Below the pieces are notes generated by a model that was given only the letters and a program-made list of their open reading frames with translations, was not told where the DNA came from and searched no databases. 64,000 bases of DNA from positions 285,001 to 349,000 of the forward strand of contig JACEFZ010022373.1 in the NCBI GenBank assembly GCA_014155875.1. The letters run 5' to 3'. Below are positions 11,742-22,112 of the stretch, piece by piece (within the stretch, counting starts at the first letter, position 1; the number at the start of each line of letters is the position of its first letter). The translations under genes and the position numbers were made by a program. The stretch is from Cepaea nemoralis (lineage: Eukaryota; Mollusca; Gastropoda; Stylommatophora; Helicidae).

Positions 11742-12195
11742 TATTTGGTCGTGCTCTTGAAGCAGTACCCCTCCAATGGCAACGGAGCTCGCATCGCATC
11801 TTAGCCTGAAAATAGTGCTAAGATCAGGTAATTTTAGAATAGGTTCACTGGAAAAATAAGATAGTACATTCGCAAATGCAGGCCTTAAACATTCGCTATT
11901 TACAATGACATTTGGATGTTTGTTAGTAAATCAGTGAAACATTTGGTCGATTCAGCAAAATGATTAATAAATTGTCTATAATAATTCAAAAGACCTAACA
12001 CACTTCGCAACTCTTTTTTGGTTGTCGGAAGCGACAATTTCAAAATTCTAGACATGATGTTATCATCAGTTGATATGAAGCCATTTGAGATCGTATAGCC
12101 GAAAAATGTAATTTCTTGAAAGGCTATATCAACTTTGGATGGTTTTATTGTCAGTCCATGTTGTCTAATTCTGTCGAATGTCTGCTGCAGTGCTG
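11742..12195 (-). pseudogene. G2 reverse transcriptase, C-terminal remnant
   Basis: The minus strand spells HITALQQTFDRIRQHGLTIK, the strand GYTISNGFI, then LRSVLGLLNYYRQFI and the start of RNase H. These are the thumb/connection part of a Ty3/gypsy RT. The palm with motif A and the catalytic Y/FxDD box is absent. The junction near 12196-12200 joins the pre-RT linker directly to the segment that follows YxDD, so at least about 450 bp were deleted. There are stops within it. Confidence 0.75.
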
Positions 12196-12526
12196 TTATG
12201 TGGTCTGTCCTGGGTTGTTAGAATAAATTGTACTGTATTCTTGTAAAACTTGTCTGCAACTGTCGGTCTGTGTCTGCGTCAGTTTGGGATTTACCTTTAT
12301 GTCCTGTAGGTTGGTTGTCGTGTCCAGTACTGGTGTTGGTATCTCGTCAGTATCGTTGTCGTCTGTCTGGTCCACTATTGTTGTGCTTGCTGTAGTCTCT
12401 ACTTGTTCGTTGTCCCTGTGGTAATATGGTTTAAGCATGTTAATATGAAAAATCTTGTGTTTGTCCCTAACTGCAATTTCGTAATCTACTGTCGAAATTT
12501 GGCGTAACACTTTAAACGGTCCTTGC
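12196..12526 (-). pseudogene. G2 integrase C-terminal GPY/F module and linker to RT
   Basis: After an in-frame stop at 12529, the frame continues as WQGPFKVLRQISTVDYEIAV then KIFHINMLKPYY, a GPY/F module with an FHIN.LK end like that of G1. An acidic Thr-rich linker and VNPKLTQTQTD follow, matching the VNPDLTSQE start of RT in G1. In Ty3/gypsy elements this module follows the integrase core and aids target choice. Confidence 0.8.
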
Positions 12527-12528
12527 CA

Positions 12529-13341
12529 TTAGTCTGTGAGAAGATGTCTGTCACTTGGCAATAAGAGAAGAACGTCCTGTCCTGGCGTCAGAGTAATGGT
12601 TCTATTTCCTCTGTTAGCGTATTGTCGGTAGATAGCACCAGATTTTTGTAGTGCTTCTTCCGCTAACACACATGATTTCATAATTCTATCGCGCAATGAT
12701 ATTACATGTTCATACGATGAAATGGGTGTAGATATGGTTTTACTTTCAGTCAGCATAGACTGGTACAACGATAATGGGCCGCGTGGTTTGGCACCATATA
12801 CTATTTCAAATGGTGAGAATCCAGTGCTGGAATGTGGCACTTCCCTATATGCAAATAAAATAGCATGTAGGTACGTGACCCAGTTATCGGGATGTTCTTG
12901 GGTTACTTTTGAGAGCATATGTTTAAGATCGCCGTTGATCTTTTCTATGATACCCGTGGAGTGTGGGTGGTACGGGCTGTTAAAGCATTGCTTCACCCCC
13001 AACATCTTAGTAAATGCTTGTGTAGCTGCGGCAATAAACTGGCTACCCCGATCTGAAAGGATGGTATCAGGGAATCCTACCCTTGCAAAAATATGGAAGA
13101 ATACTTCCATGATGTCTTTGGAAGTTATATTCTTCATCGGAATGGCTTCTGGCCACCGACTACATAAATCAATTATTGTAACAATATATTTGTTTCCTCT
13201 TGATGTTATGTGGTTAAGAGGACCAACTATATCGACCGAGATCTTTTCAAACGGTCTACTTGCCAAATCAGTGATTTGCAGTTCTGCTTGCGGGTGTTTC
13301 CCCTTTTTAACAAGCTTTTGGCAGATGTCACACGTCTGCAA
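12529..13341 (-). pseudogene. G2 integrase core
   Basis: 270 codons. It begins with the CDIC pair that completes the H2C2 finger, then the catalytic core: VDIVGP (D37), ILSDRGSQF (D97) and GIIEKINGDL (E133). There are exactly 35 residues between the second Asp and the Glu, so the DD35E triad is intact. YREVPHSSTGFSPFEIVYG follows the core as usual. It ends at a premature TAA inside the WQGPF box. This is the enzyme that inserts element cDNA into the genome. Encoding it ahead of RT is unusual for the Ty3/gypsy group. Confidence 0.88.
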
Positions 13342-14678
13342 TACAATTTGGTATCACTGCAAAATTTAGGACAATAGAATTGAGAAAGTAACCTTGCTCG
13401 TGTTTTAGCATATGCCATATGCCCTGCAAAGGGTATGTCATGCGCTAGCTGTAATGCTTGGTTGCGGTTTTCTGAAGGTAGCACCGTTTGTTCTGTAGTG
13501 CTAGAACCTTTGGTATAGTACCGTGTCAGAATTCCGTTTTTCAGAGCAAAATACCATTTAGCGTTCTTTGCTACACGTGGCTTTTGGCCTATTAATTTAA
13601 AATACTTTTGCAATGATCGGTCGGCTTTTTGAGCTGTTATAAATTTCTCCCTGGTTGTTTCATGAGATGTTACAACTGGGCATATTAGTTGTACCGCCTC
13701 TGTCTGATCGATTCGATCTTGCATTTGAGCAGTAGATCTAGTTACTGCATTTGTAATATCAAGGTTATCATGTACATTACAACTTGGTGTTACATTCAAA
13801 CAACTACATTCCTGTGATGACGTTGCCGAATTGGCATACATAGATTCATTTACAGGTGGTAATACATCATGAATGGTGATTTGTGATGATGGTGAAATGG
13901 TATTATCAATGTTACAAGTGACAGTGGATATAATACTGTCATGTGGCATATCATTAACCTCAGGAAGGTTACCAATGATGACATCGCAACAAGGATTGGT
14001 CAATGCTGCGCATTTGACCTTTCCGGTGAGGAATGGTGTACTTATGTATGCACATGCAAGCGGGTATCTCTCGATGTTACCCGAGAAAGTTCTGCATGTA
14101 ACATATTTACCACTATATTGTGATAGTAAGATATAGTCTTTCTTAACGCCAATGAGGGTACTGCCGCTATCCCGTAAAACGGTGGCAGTTCTACAATTAA
14201 TATACCCATGGTGGATATTTAATTTACCTTGGGAGTTGACTACTAGATTGGCTTCCTCATTTGTAACAGGAATGGAATGGCCACATGTCAAAATGCCATC
14301 CTCATGAAATTGATCACAGATAGTACATTTGTCGTGTTGAAACACATCAATAGAATGCGCTGCGTTTACAGGTTGATCTTCTACACTTTCATCTTCTGAT
14401 GAGGAACTATCAATCATGGCTACATTAGCCTTTCTGGACATAGCTTTGGCTTTACAATCTTTCCGCCAGTGGCCGAACGCCTTACAAAGGAAGCATTTGG
14501 TGGCACGTCTGTATATGTTTCTTTCTTTGTCTTGCTTCGCTATGTAGTTTTGTAAGTAAGACATGTAACCAGGATGTTGGTCACACATATCAGTTTCAAT
14601 GTATGACAAATGACAATATTTGCATTTGTTAACCTGTTCCGAAGATTGCCTATAGGGCTTTTGTTTGTTGTAGGGCAA
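13342..14678 (-). pseudogene. G2 zinc knuckle, protease and integrase H2C2 half
   Basis: One open frame of 483 codons starting at 14678 and running to 13227, overlapping the integrase frame. In order: a CCHC knuckle CFLCKAFGHWRKDC (nucleic-acid binding, end of gag); a second Cys/His cluster CTICDQFHEDGILTCGH that is not a classic knuckle; an aspartic protease box VLRDSGSTLIGV; then PCCDVIIGNL; a spacer; and AHDIPFAGHMAYAKTRARL, the His pair of the integrase finger. The Cys pair lies in the next frame. A frame change between them breaks the protein. Confidence 0.82.
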
Positions 14679-15202
14679 TGACTTAGATCTATCATATGTA
14701 GCGGCTGCTACAAAGTCTGTGCTACTCAGACCAGTAATGAAACATTGCTTATTGGCTTAAAAATAACCTGAGCCACGACTTTCAATCTGTTGTACACTTT
14801 CACACTGACATTCTAATAGAAATTTTGAAAATGGAGGTGGGAGAGATGTGATAATTTTATCTCTCAAAATAGGATCTGTCAATTTATCAAATTACCATTC
14901 ACTTTGGCTGCTGACAGCCACTTAGAAAAAAACATTCTGTATTTCTGAGATGTAATCAGAGAACGTTTGTGTTGGTTTAGAAGACAATTTACCAAACTGT
15001 TCTCTGTAGCCTGCTACATCTAGCAGGAAATGAGACATAATTTTTGTCTTAATATACTGATAATCTTTCTTCAGGTCATTTGGAATACACTCTATCACTT
15101 TCAGAGGTTCTCCAGAAAGACTTCTAATGTATATTATACTCCATTCTGACTTTGGGATCTGGTAATGATCCATAATACATTCAAAATTTTGTGTGAAAGC
15201 TG
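14679..15202 (-). pseudogene. G2 gag, middle part
   Basis: Open piece 15173-14922 reads IPKSEWSIIYIRSLSGEPLK, then LKKDYQYIKTKIMSHFLLD and YREQFGKLSSKPTQTFSDYI. This resembles the capsid-type region of retrotransposon gag proteins (LSG.AL..., L..DY..LK..L...F..., ...R..F......Q....Y). The remainder up to the zinc knuckle is in other frames with stops. Confidence 0.6.
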
Positions 15203-15637
15203 CTATGCAATCACCTGTGTGTAACTTTTAATCAGCCTTTGGTATTTCTTGTATGGCTGATCTTTGTCAGATTTTCTATCTTCCTTTTCTTTGGAAGTTT
15301 CTGCTTTCAGCTGTTCAATTTTTAGCTGTACTTCAAGCGCTTCTTTCCTGGTTTGGGCTACAATTTCAGCTTTTCTTATTTCTGCATCTGTTTCTGCTTG
15401 CTTAAGTTTCCAAGCACCTTCTGCCTGTTTCAAATCAGTATCTGATTCTGCCTGTTTAAGTTTCAAAGAAGCTTCTGCCTGTTTCAAAGATCTTTCGGCT
15501 GCTCTCTCATCACGTTCATTAATCTTCTCCTGTAGTAGGAGGTATTCTGCAAACTTGTTCTCACTCCAGGCTCTTAACTCTTCACCAGAAAAGTTCATCT
15601 TTAAACCCATTTCGATGTACTCGTTTAAACTAGACAT
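15203..15637 (-). pseudogene. G2 gag, N-terminal coiled coil
   Basis: I place the start at ATG 15637-15635 (MSSLNEYIEMGLKM), because the frame upstream is hydrophobic and unlike gag. The following residues form a long charged coiled coil with repeated blocks of the type LKQAEASLKLKQAES and WKLKQAETDAEIRKAE. The gag of G1 has the same plan, which supports a shared lineage. Confidence 0.65.
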
Positions 15638-16391
15638 GATGAACAAAATGTATGATGAAATAGATAGACACAAAATTAATAACGTTGTTAGTAATTTAAG
15701 TTCAAAAGTTTACAGTGCTTAATATTACAGCTTATGTTTAGGCCTGCTGAACGAAAATATAAGGAAGAGAAAAAAAAAATTGTATACTCAAGTACTCCTG
15801 AGACAATGTGTCGGACAATGGCTGCTCAGTACTGCCCGAAACCACACTGGTTTTTAATTCAAGTTGACCAAAAAATTCGGAGTTTACAAGGGACAGATGT
15901 AGATGACACCAAACAACCTGTTGTTTTTGGAGCAAGAGAAATTAGAACATGTGCATGTGTGTGGTGTATGTAATGTCACTTAACTTTTTGTAGGTTTGTA
16001 TGTCGTCAAGTATTGTTGTTAGTCGTTTCACCACACCCAACAACTCTCTTTACACACTTTCCAAACGTTCCGCTTACACTACTTCTACTCAATGACATTC
16101 AAGGACATGGCCGCCATTTTGTTTTTATCACATCAATAACTCGGTTGAAATTTACTAAGTCCAAAAACGCACTTATGGTTTCGATAAATTAACTCGAAAG
16201 ATGTTATTTATCTATTAAATTATAATCTGCACGCTCGCATTTGTTCAAAACTCGCATTTTCTACCAATAATTGATTCACACAACAACAAAAAAACGACAA
16301 CAGTCGCCATGTTGCAATTATTTAACACTCTATTTTTTTTTTGTATATCACGGTTCAAATCCAATGAGGACGTAGACCCCACGTTCGCACT
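15638..16391 (-). other. G2 5' leader
   Basis: Noncoding sequence between the 5' LTR and gag. A possible primer-binding site beginning TGGGGTCTACG lies at about 16371-16381 on the minus strand, about ten bases from the LTR. That offset is large, so the tRNA assignment is uncertain. Confidence 0.5.
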
Positions 16392-16977
16392 TGTCAAAGT
16401 CTTGCTTAGGGCAAGAACTATGGCTCGTATCTTGACAAGTGTGGTACTAAATATGCTTATCAAATCACACGAGGCTAACAACCGATAATATAATTCGCGC
16501 TATTTATTCGCGCACTGCACACATCAGAAACAATTCAAGCTTCGCGCAATCACAATTCACAATATCCAATAGATTATGAATGCAAGCAATCAATACATCA
16601 ATATAATAATACATCAATGCACTCCACTTATAAGTCACACAGACAGGCGTTCCATCTCCAACGGTCATACAGGCTAGCTATCAAGACATGCATAAAACTC
16701 TCAAGCCCCATTCACACGTCAGTCCGTTACGGCCCCCAAGCCTAGTCTGACTGGCCTTTTAGCACACACCTCAGTTGTTCTCGAGTCAGCTTGCGTGACC
16801 CCTCAATGTTCACGCTGTGTTCCAGCTGACCGCCGACTGCTTAGCATCGCTCAGTGTTGATTGCCTTGGCGTTGTTGACGACGACGCGTTATAGCTGTAG
16901 TGTTTATCATAGTTCAGCGTTGCATTGTCGGGCGTTGGTACAGACAACGCGTTATAACTCTGGGTGAGACTCTGACA
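16392..16977 (-). repeat. G2 5' LTR
   Basis: 586 bp, TG...CA bounded, matching 9495-10128 with one 47-bp-scale length difference and scattered substitutions. The flank 16978-16982 is GACGT, the same as 9490-9494. Confidence 0.9.
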
Positions 16978-17676
16978 GACGTCTCGGTGTTTTTTGGAGG
17001 TACAGGCAGCCCAAGTATCTTGCTCCATGCTTGCCCAGGCAATCAGGGTACTTTCTTCTGTTGTTGGGTGCTCGGAAGTCCGTGTCAAGTTTGGCTAGCG
17101 GACACTCCTTGAAGGCGTGGTGATAGCGCAGTATCGTTAGATTTCCGTCTTATTGCAACATGCAGCTTCGCTGTGGCCGGCCCTCTGGCATCTGGAACAT
17201 TGAGTAATCCTTGGTATGAATCATCCAGGTTGTTGTATTTTCTTGTCTATCGATACCTGGCGTGGTATTTTGCTGCCCTCAGTCGTCGTCACCTCCAGCG
17301 TAGTAGCGATCTTTGAGTTTGTCAGGATCCGCTCCGCCTTCAAGATTCGGATGTTGAGATTCTCTTCTTGTAGCTGCTTCGTGATTTTTTCGTCCGACAG
17401 CTCCACTTGAATACGCTTGATAATCCATATGACTGTTTTTGAGTCTGTGTTTCCGACTCTGGTGTCTTTCTCCACCTTCTCAGCTGTGTTGGCACTTGTC
17501 AGTGGTAGGTATTCGTCGATCTTCCTCGTCGTGGCTTCAGTAGTAACTGTAGTTTCAGGTTCTTTGTTGACGCTTACATGAATGTTCTCTCCGCCCATCT
17601 TCTTTAAGGCTTTGTCGGCTTTCACGCTGCACATCTTGGATGCCGCGTGTCTTTTGGTGTTCTTGCTCCGTGCCAT
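16978..17676 (-). pseudogene. LINE E ORF1 (gag-like), N-terminal and zinc-knuckle part
   Basis: I choose ATG 17676-17674 (MARSKNTKRHAASKM), since upstream codons are unlike gag. A hydrophilic Thr/Lys-rich region follows, then VIWIIKRIQVELSDEKI and LKAERILTNSKIATTLEVTT. After the frame ends at 17221, another frame carries a CCHC knuckle CSRCQRAGHSEAAC and then HAFKECPLAKLD and CPDCLGKHGARY-like pieces, recalling the Cys/His series in ORF1 of Jockey- and I-like LINEs. The gene is interrupted at 16977 by G2 and continues at 9489. It is dead because of frame changes. Confidence 0.6.
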
Positions 17677-17756
17677 TTTTCCCCATATCAGCCATCTAGA
17701 CTTGTTCAGGTGACTTGTCTTGATGGCGCTCGCAAATACGAATGACACAGCAAACG

Positions 17757-17840
17757 CGCATATTAATGATGCGTGTCTAAATCTTTTATATTAATGATGC
17801 GTGAGTAAATATGTTATTTTAATTATGCGTGTCTACATAT
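17757..17840. repeat. 28-bp satellite, left block
   Basis: Three units related to TTATATTAATGATGCGTG followed by TCTACATCTG or a TAAATATG variant. The array continues after the SINE at 17841-18078. Confidence 0.8.
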
Positions 17841-18078
17841 GTTATGCCAGTCTAAGAGTTACACGACTTTCTTCGTAATCCCGTATACTCTCGTGAGTAT
17901 CGTTACGTTGCGCGAAATATGTAGCGGTTCTCTCCGCGTCGGTATCATACGAGGTATGTTAGCCGTTCGCTCAGAAAGCAATGGAAAACTACTGAGCGTA
18001 ATCTTGCCAAGACATCAACAATAAGCTGAAAGATGCTTTTGTTGACAGCGATGTCCTGTAAAGGATATGCGACCAAAA
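17841..18078 (+). mobile_element. SINE-1 copy inside the 28-bp satellite
   Basis: A diverged copy of the SINE-1 family. It shares GAAAGCAATGG and ACTACTGAGCGTAATCTTGC and ends GCGATGTCCTGTAAAGGATA with an A run of 14, like the copy at 61636-61891. Satellite units flank it on both sides, so it inserted into the array. The internal promoter region is degraded here. Confidence 0.75.
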
Positions 18079-18359
18079 AAAAAAAAAATAACTGTTATAT
18101 TAATGATGCGTGTGTAAATATGTTATATTAATTATGCGTGTCTACATCTGTTATATTAATGATGCATGTCTACATCTATTATATTAATGATATGTGTCTA
18201 CATCTTTTAATGATGCGTAACTCAATCTCATCACATATTTTCATGTTCCTCTTGTACCTAGCGTGTCTACTTCTTTTATATTAATGATTCGTGTCTACAT
18301 CTTTTAGATTAATGATGCGTGAGTAAATATGTTATAATAATGAAGCTTTTCTACATCTG
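18079..18359. repeat. 28-bp satellite, middle block
   Basis: About eight to nine units of the 28-bp satellite, alternating TCTACATCTG and TGTAAATATG spacers between TTATATTAATGATG cores. A short non-satellite insert (about 18222-18261) carries CATGTTCCTCTTGTACC, which matches the 3' end of the RTE-type LINE at 53753. The last ten bases (18350-18359) serve as the target duplication of LINE A. Confidence 0.85.
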
Positions 18360-19162
18360 GGGAGCTACAGGCCAGGAAAATATACCTGGTCAAATGCAGC
18401 CACTTTTGCCTTTGACGTTTATGAGGGGTTCCAGAGTAGACAGGAAACGATGGCGGTAGCGCTTGATCTCAAGGATGCGCACAATGGAGTTCGATATGAT
18501 ATTTTGATGACTGCACTGATGGAGAAGGGGGTCAATTCCTGGTTGGTGAACTGGATAGCAGCCGTCCTGCATTCTCGTCGGGTTGCTCTCCGTCTGGGTG
18601 CATGGACCTCAGAGCCACATATTTTAACCTCGGGAATGCCACAGGGATCTGCAATCTCACCGGTGCTCTTTAACGTGTATACGAGCAAGATTGCAAACCT
18701 AGAAGCACCAGGGGTTGGAAGGATACTAACATTTGCAGATGATATTCTTACATATAGGCAGGGGAGAGATAGACAATAGCCCAGAAGCTACAGGCGACAG
18801 TAGACAAAGTGATTGACTGGTGCACTGAAATGAGTGCTGTCATCCACCCGGAAACGGCAGTTGTTTTGTGGTGCTCTCTGGACAACAGCATTGTGAGAGC
18901 TGATGTTCCAAGCCTCACGATAGATGGTAGAAGCGTCAACAGAGAGAACAAACTGAAGTATCTGGGAATCACATTTGACAGGAGCCTATTCTTCAAGGAT
19001 CATGTGGAGACGGTTGTGACAAGATCTAAAAAGGGACTCAAATGCACTTAAAACTATGGCTGCAATGGACACAGAGCAGGGAATGCTCTTCACACTATAC
19101 CAGCACTAGATAAATTATGAACTAGGACTGCTCAATGTTTCAAAGAGTCAGCTGGTGAAATT
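18360..19162 (+). pseudogene. LINE A reverse transcriptase part (interrupted by LINE B)
   Basis: A 5'-truncated non-LTR RT that begins within the fingers domain (YRPGKYTWSNAA). It has motif A MAVALDLKDAHNGVRYDI, GMPQGSAISPVLFNVY, and motif C TFADDILTY. After a frame change it reads VIDWCTEMSAVIHPE, LTIDGRSVNRENKLKYLGIT and KDHVETVV. RT copies element RNA at a nicked target. The frame ends at a stop after motif C, and the chain is cut at 19162 by LINE B. The same protein resumes at 30649 with the linker to RNase H. Related elements with RNase H belong to the I/R1/Jockey group. Confidence 0.85.
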
Positions 19163-20002
19163 GTTGTTGTTGTTTGCCCATCAAGAATGATGATGACCAT
19201 TCATTTCATCCAGTGGGGTTGAAGGTATGGAGCCGTGGGTTCTAAGATGGCTGATAAGGCCTATTTTGGCTCGAAATGTTCTGTGACAATGTGGGCAAGG
19301 AATGCTTGATGTTTCTGGAGAAGGATTTCTTGCAGTGGTTTTTCTGTCCTTCCTTTTCTTCACAGCTCTTGCAGTCCTGATTGCCTCACATATGACTGCA
19401 CCCTTGCGTAATGATGCACGCCACTAATTTTGGTCTCTGGCTGCAGCCTCCCAGGTGTCAAGATGAATTCCAAAAGCCTTCAGTGAAATTTTCAGAGTGT
19501 CTTTAAAGCGTTTCCTCTGGCCACCGTGGGAGCGTTTACCACAACGCAGTTCGCTGTAAAAAATTCGTTTAGGGAGCCTGTGATCTGGCATGCGAGTCAA
19601 GTGACCAGCCCAGCGAATCTGATTCTTCATCAGTAGAGTGTGGATACTGGGCATGGATGCTCTTTCTAGGACTTCAGTGTCTGGAATCTTGTCTTGCCAT
19701 TTAATCTTCAGTAGCTTCCTTAGGCAGACTGTGTGGAAGTGGTTGAATTTCCTAGCGTGTCGCTGATAAACAGTCCAGGTTTCACAAGCACATAGCAGTG
19801 TGGATAATACAACTGCTTTGTAGACCTTTAGCTTCCAGTTCTGTCCCAAACATTTCTTGTACAGTCTGCCAAAGGCCGCACTGGCCTTGGAGATTCTTGC
19901 ATTCACTTCGTCATCAATTGTTACAGCTTGTGACACAGTGCTGCCAAGATAAGTGAATTTGTTCACAACACGTAGTCTATGATCATTCACTTTGATATTC
20001 GG
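19163..20002 (-). pseudogene. LINE B C-terminal part with C2H2 finger (3' portion)
   Basis: The minus-strand thumb and C-terminus of a LINE RT: VNKFTYLGSTVSQA (the F.YLGS box), VLSTLLCACETWTVY, LRKLLKIKWQDKIPDTEVLE, QIRWAGHLTRMPDHRLPK, KRFKDTLKISLKAFGIHLDT, then after one stop a basic stretch and the finger CPHCHRTFRAKIGLISHLRTH-like zinc finger near the end. The tail is (CAA)n next to target duplication CTGGTGAAATT (19152-19162). The frame reads across the G1 insertion point into 29167 once the 5-bp duplication is discounted. Confidence 0.88.
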
Positions 20003-22048
20003 TGTCGTGTCCTCCTTTACAGTGCCGTCCCTGGAGTGAAGAGAGCCGACACCCACATTATAATATTTTTTTTCCCTCTTCAATATTCTGGAGAATCCAC
20101 CAGCTTCCGTCCAACACACTCCATCAGCCTATGGACACCTTTTCCTATCACTCTCTCACTGTCGTACTATGCCCCCTCTCATACTTCCCCAACGCAACAT
20201 ACTCAACAACTCTTGCTTCTAAAAATTAATAAAGACTAATTTATTAAAAGAAAAGTGTAACGTATATGAGACGTGTATGCGAAGAAAAAGTGTGTCGTGT
20301 ATTATAACATAAATGTGTAGGTCAGCCTTCAAAGTTCAGGATCATAGTGTACACATCATGGCAAGGATCACACGACATCATTCGAGTCAGTACGAAAAAC
20401 CTCACCGAAGTCGTATCCTTCTCTCCAGACATGTCCTCCTCCAGGAACTCTGATGACCATGAGATCTGAATCTCATGTAAATATAATCCGTGGAAAATAC
20501 TAGTATATTTCCTAACGCAACTGTTCCTAATAGTTTATAGAAACTCCGGCTTCATAATTCCGGCGCAGTGAAAACAAACATGGAACACTGTCCTACTAAC
20601 AAGTCTTTTTGTCTCTTGATAAATGTTCACTAGTTCTCACTATTAAACAGTTAATGTATCTAGAATAAAATGGCTTGCTTTATTCACTAGATATAGTCTG
20701 AAAGTTCTGATTTCCTTGATACGTGGAACAACTACACTTCAATGTTTGGTTTCATCTACTGTGAACATCAGTCCCTACTGATCTAGTTCCACATGGGCTG
20801 AACCTCCATCACTTCAGGTGTGTTAACGATTGGTATTCACTCATGTAGGATACATATACCATTAGACTCCACCGAGCAATGTGTCTTAACTTCTTCCATT
20901 GCGAAAGTTGCTGGCCCATCTCTCCACATCATAATTTATCCGGGATCGGATGTTACATTGGGTCCGGGTTCTTCATTCCAACCCGAGGAACCTGTAAAAT
21001 AAATCATACAACTGGTGATAGCCTCCCCGTCACTGATCTCTATTAGATGATCGTGGGCCATCGGCCTCACTCAGAAAATATAATGAACCCATCAGGGACA
21101 TATGAACTGACCACATAGGTTATCATCAGGCCAAGACAAAAAATATCAGCAAACAGAATGCGGAACCCCGACCACCAGGGACACCTACGGGAAAATCCCA
21201 ATTATCCCTCATTACTCAATTCTCAACTAGTAAAGCTTATCAACACTTCACTAATCTATTTTCAACTAACAGAGCTAAGTATCACTATTCCTACTCTAGT
21301 TAGTTTCCACTAACAGTGCTAATCATCACACTATAGTTTAACAAGGCCACAGTCTATATTAATTAGAACTAATATTATAATAGGTTATACCTTAAATGGC
21401 ACTACTGCAGTCCTATCAATCATATCTACATCTGCCATTATAGGCACGTGTAAAATTAAGTCACTAATTAACACACGGTAGATATTATTTCCACTAAGCA
21501 CTGCAGTGCCCTGGCACTCCGACTAGAGCATTTTCAAGTCCCCCTAGTTGGTCCCAACTCGGGTTTATATGGCAAACTACCAAAGTTGGCCACGTGACGT
21601 TATCCTTTATGCCCCCACACAGGTGGCACATTGGCAGATCATCCCCTGTCAGGGATCCATCCCCCTCTGGCTCCCTCCATGTTAGATCTGTCATCACTGG
21701 TTGTGATTCCCAAAACAAGCCAGCGAGTTCCTGTATACCCCCAACAACAGTTGCCAATAACCCCGTCAATCTTCTCGATGTTCCGGAAACCCAGAATTGA
21801 CATATGTACTGTTACTTCCGTGCTAAGTACTTCCGTTTTCCCTCTGATATGTTTATGACTTGTCAAAGTGATATATGATTCAGCGCACTCACTTCCTCCT
21901 CACTCACCACCAAATGTGTATATGGGCTGACCTGATGTATCCCGTGCAGCTGTGTTTACTCTGTTAGTACGACTGTTGTGGCCTAGAAAATATACGCCAA
22001 GCAAACGTCGGTATTATTATCTGGTTAACTCATGGCGAGCTCGTGACA
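20003..22048 (-). repeat. G1 3' LTR
   Basis: 2,046 bp, TGTCGTGTCC...CTCGTGACA on the plus strand. It differs from 27121-29166 at scattered sites: two C/T changes near 20025 and 20046, a T/C-run shuffle near 20070-20085, and a cluster near 21255-21290. This is long for an LTR. No open frame of note is present. Confidence 0.95.
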
Positions 22049-22062
22049 TAGGCCCCCTCTTA
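22049..22062 (-). other. G1 polypurine tract
   Basis: Next to the 3' LTR, the minus strand reads AAGAGGGGGCCTA, then TGTCACGAGC of the LTR. The position and purine content fit the plus-strand primer, although the last bases (CCTA) are pyrimidine-containing. Confidence 0.7.
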
Positions 22063-22112
22063 AGAGAGTAGTCCATCTCACTCTTCTCCACCATGAGTTA
22101 AATCCAGATGAT

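Larger units (their letters stand above)
9495..16977 (-). mobile_element. G2: Gmr1-like Ty3/gypsy LTR retrotransposon, internally deleted
   Basis: An LTR element of 7,483 bp on the minus strand. It has two related LTRs (9495-10128 and 16392-16977) beginning TGTCA and ending TGACA, flanked by a perfect 5-bp target duplication GACGT (9490-9494 and 16978-16982). A strong polypurine tract abuts the 3' LTR. Internal order from the 5' LTR: gag with coiled coil, zinc knuckle, aspartic protease, integrase, GPY/F module, RT remnant, RNase H. Integrase before RT is the Gmr1-type order. The central RT is deleted, and several stops and frame changes exist, so it is non-autonomous. It sits inside LINE E ORF1. 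Confidence 0.88.

Noticed and set aside
12722..13369. 215-codon plus-strand frame
   Set aside because: It is antisense to the G2 integrase core, which has clear catalytic motifs on the minus strand.
15264..15722. Ser/Cys/Ala-rich plus-strand frame
   Set aside because: Antisense shadow of the G2 gag coiled coil.
20003..22048. Host gene in the 2-kb LTR
   Set aside because: The same sequence recurs at 27121-29166 as the other LTR. Its open stretches are short and motif-free.
22049..22112. Envelope gene in G1 or G2
   Set aside because: RNase H ends about 65 bp from the 3' LTR in G1, and the 1.2-kb 3' region of G2 has no open frame. An env-bearing retrovirus is not supported.
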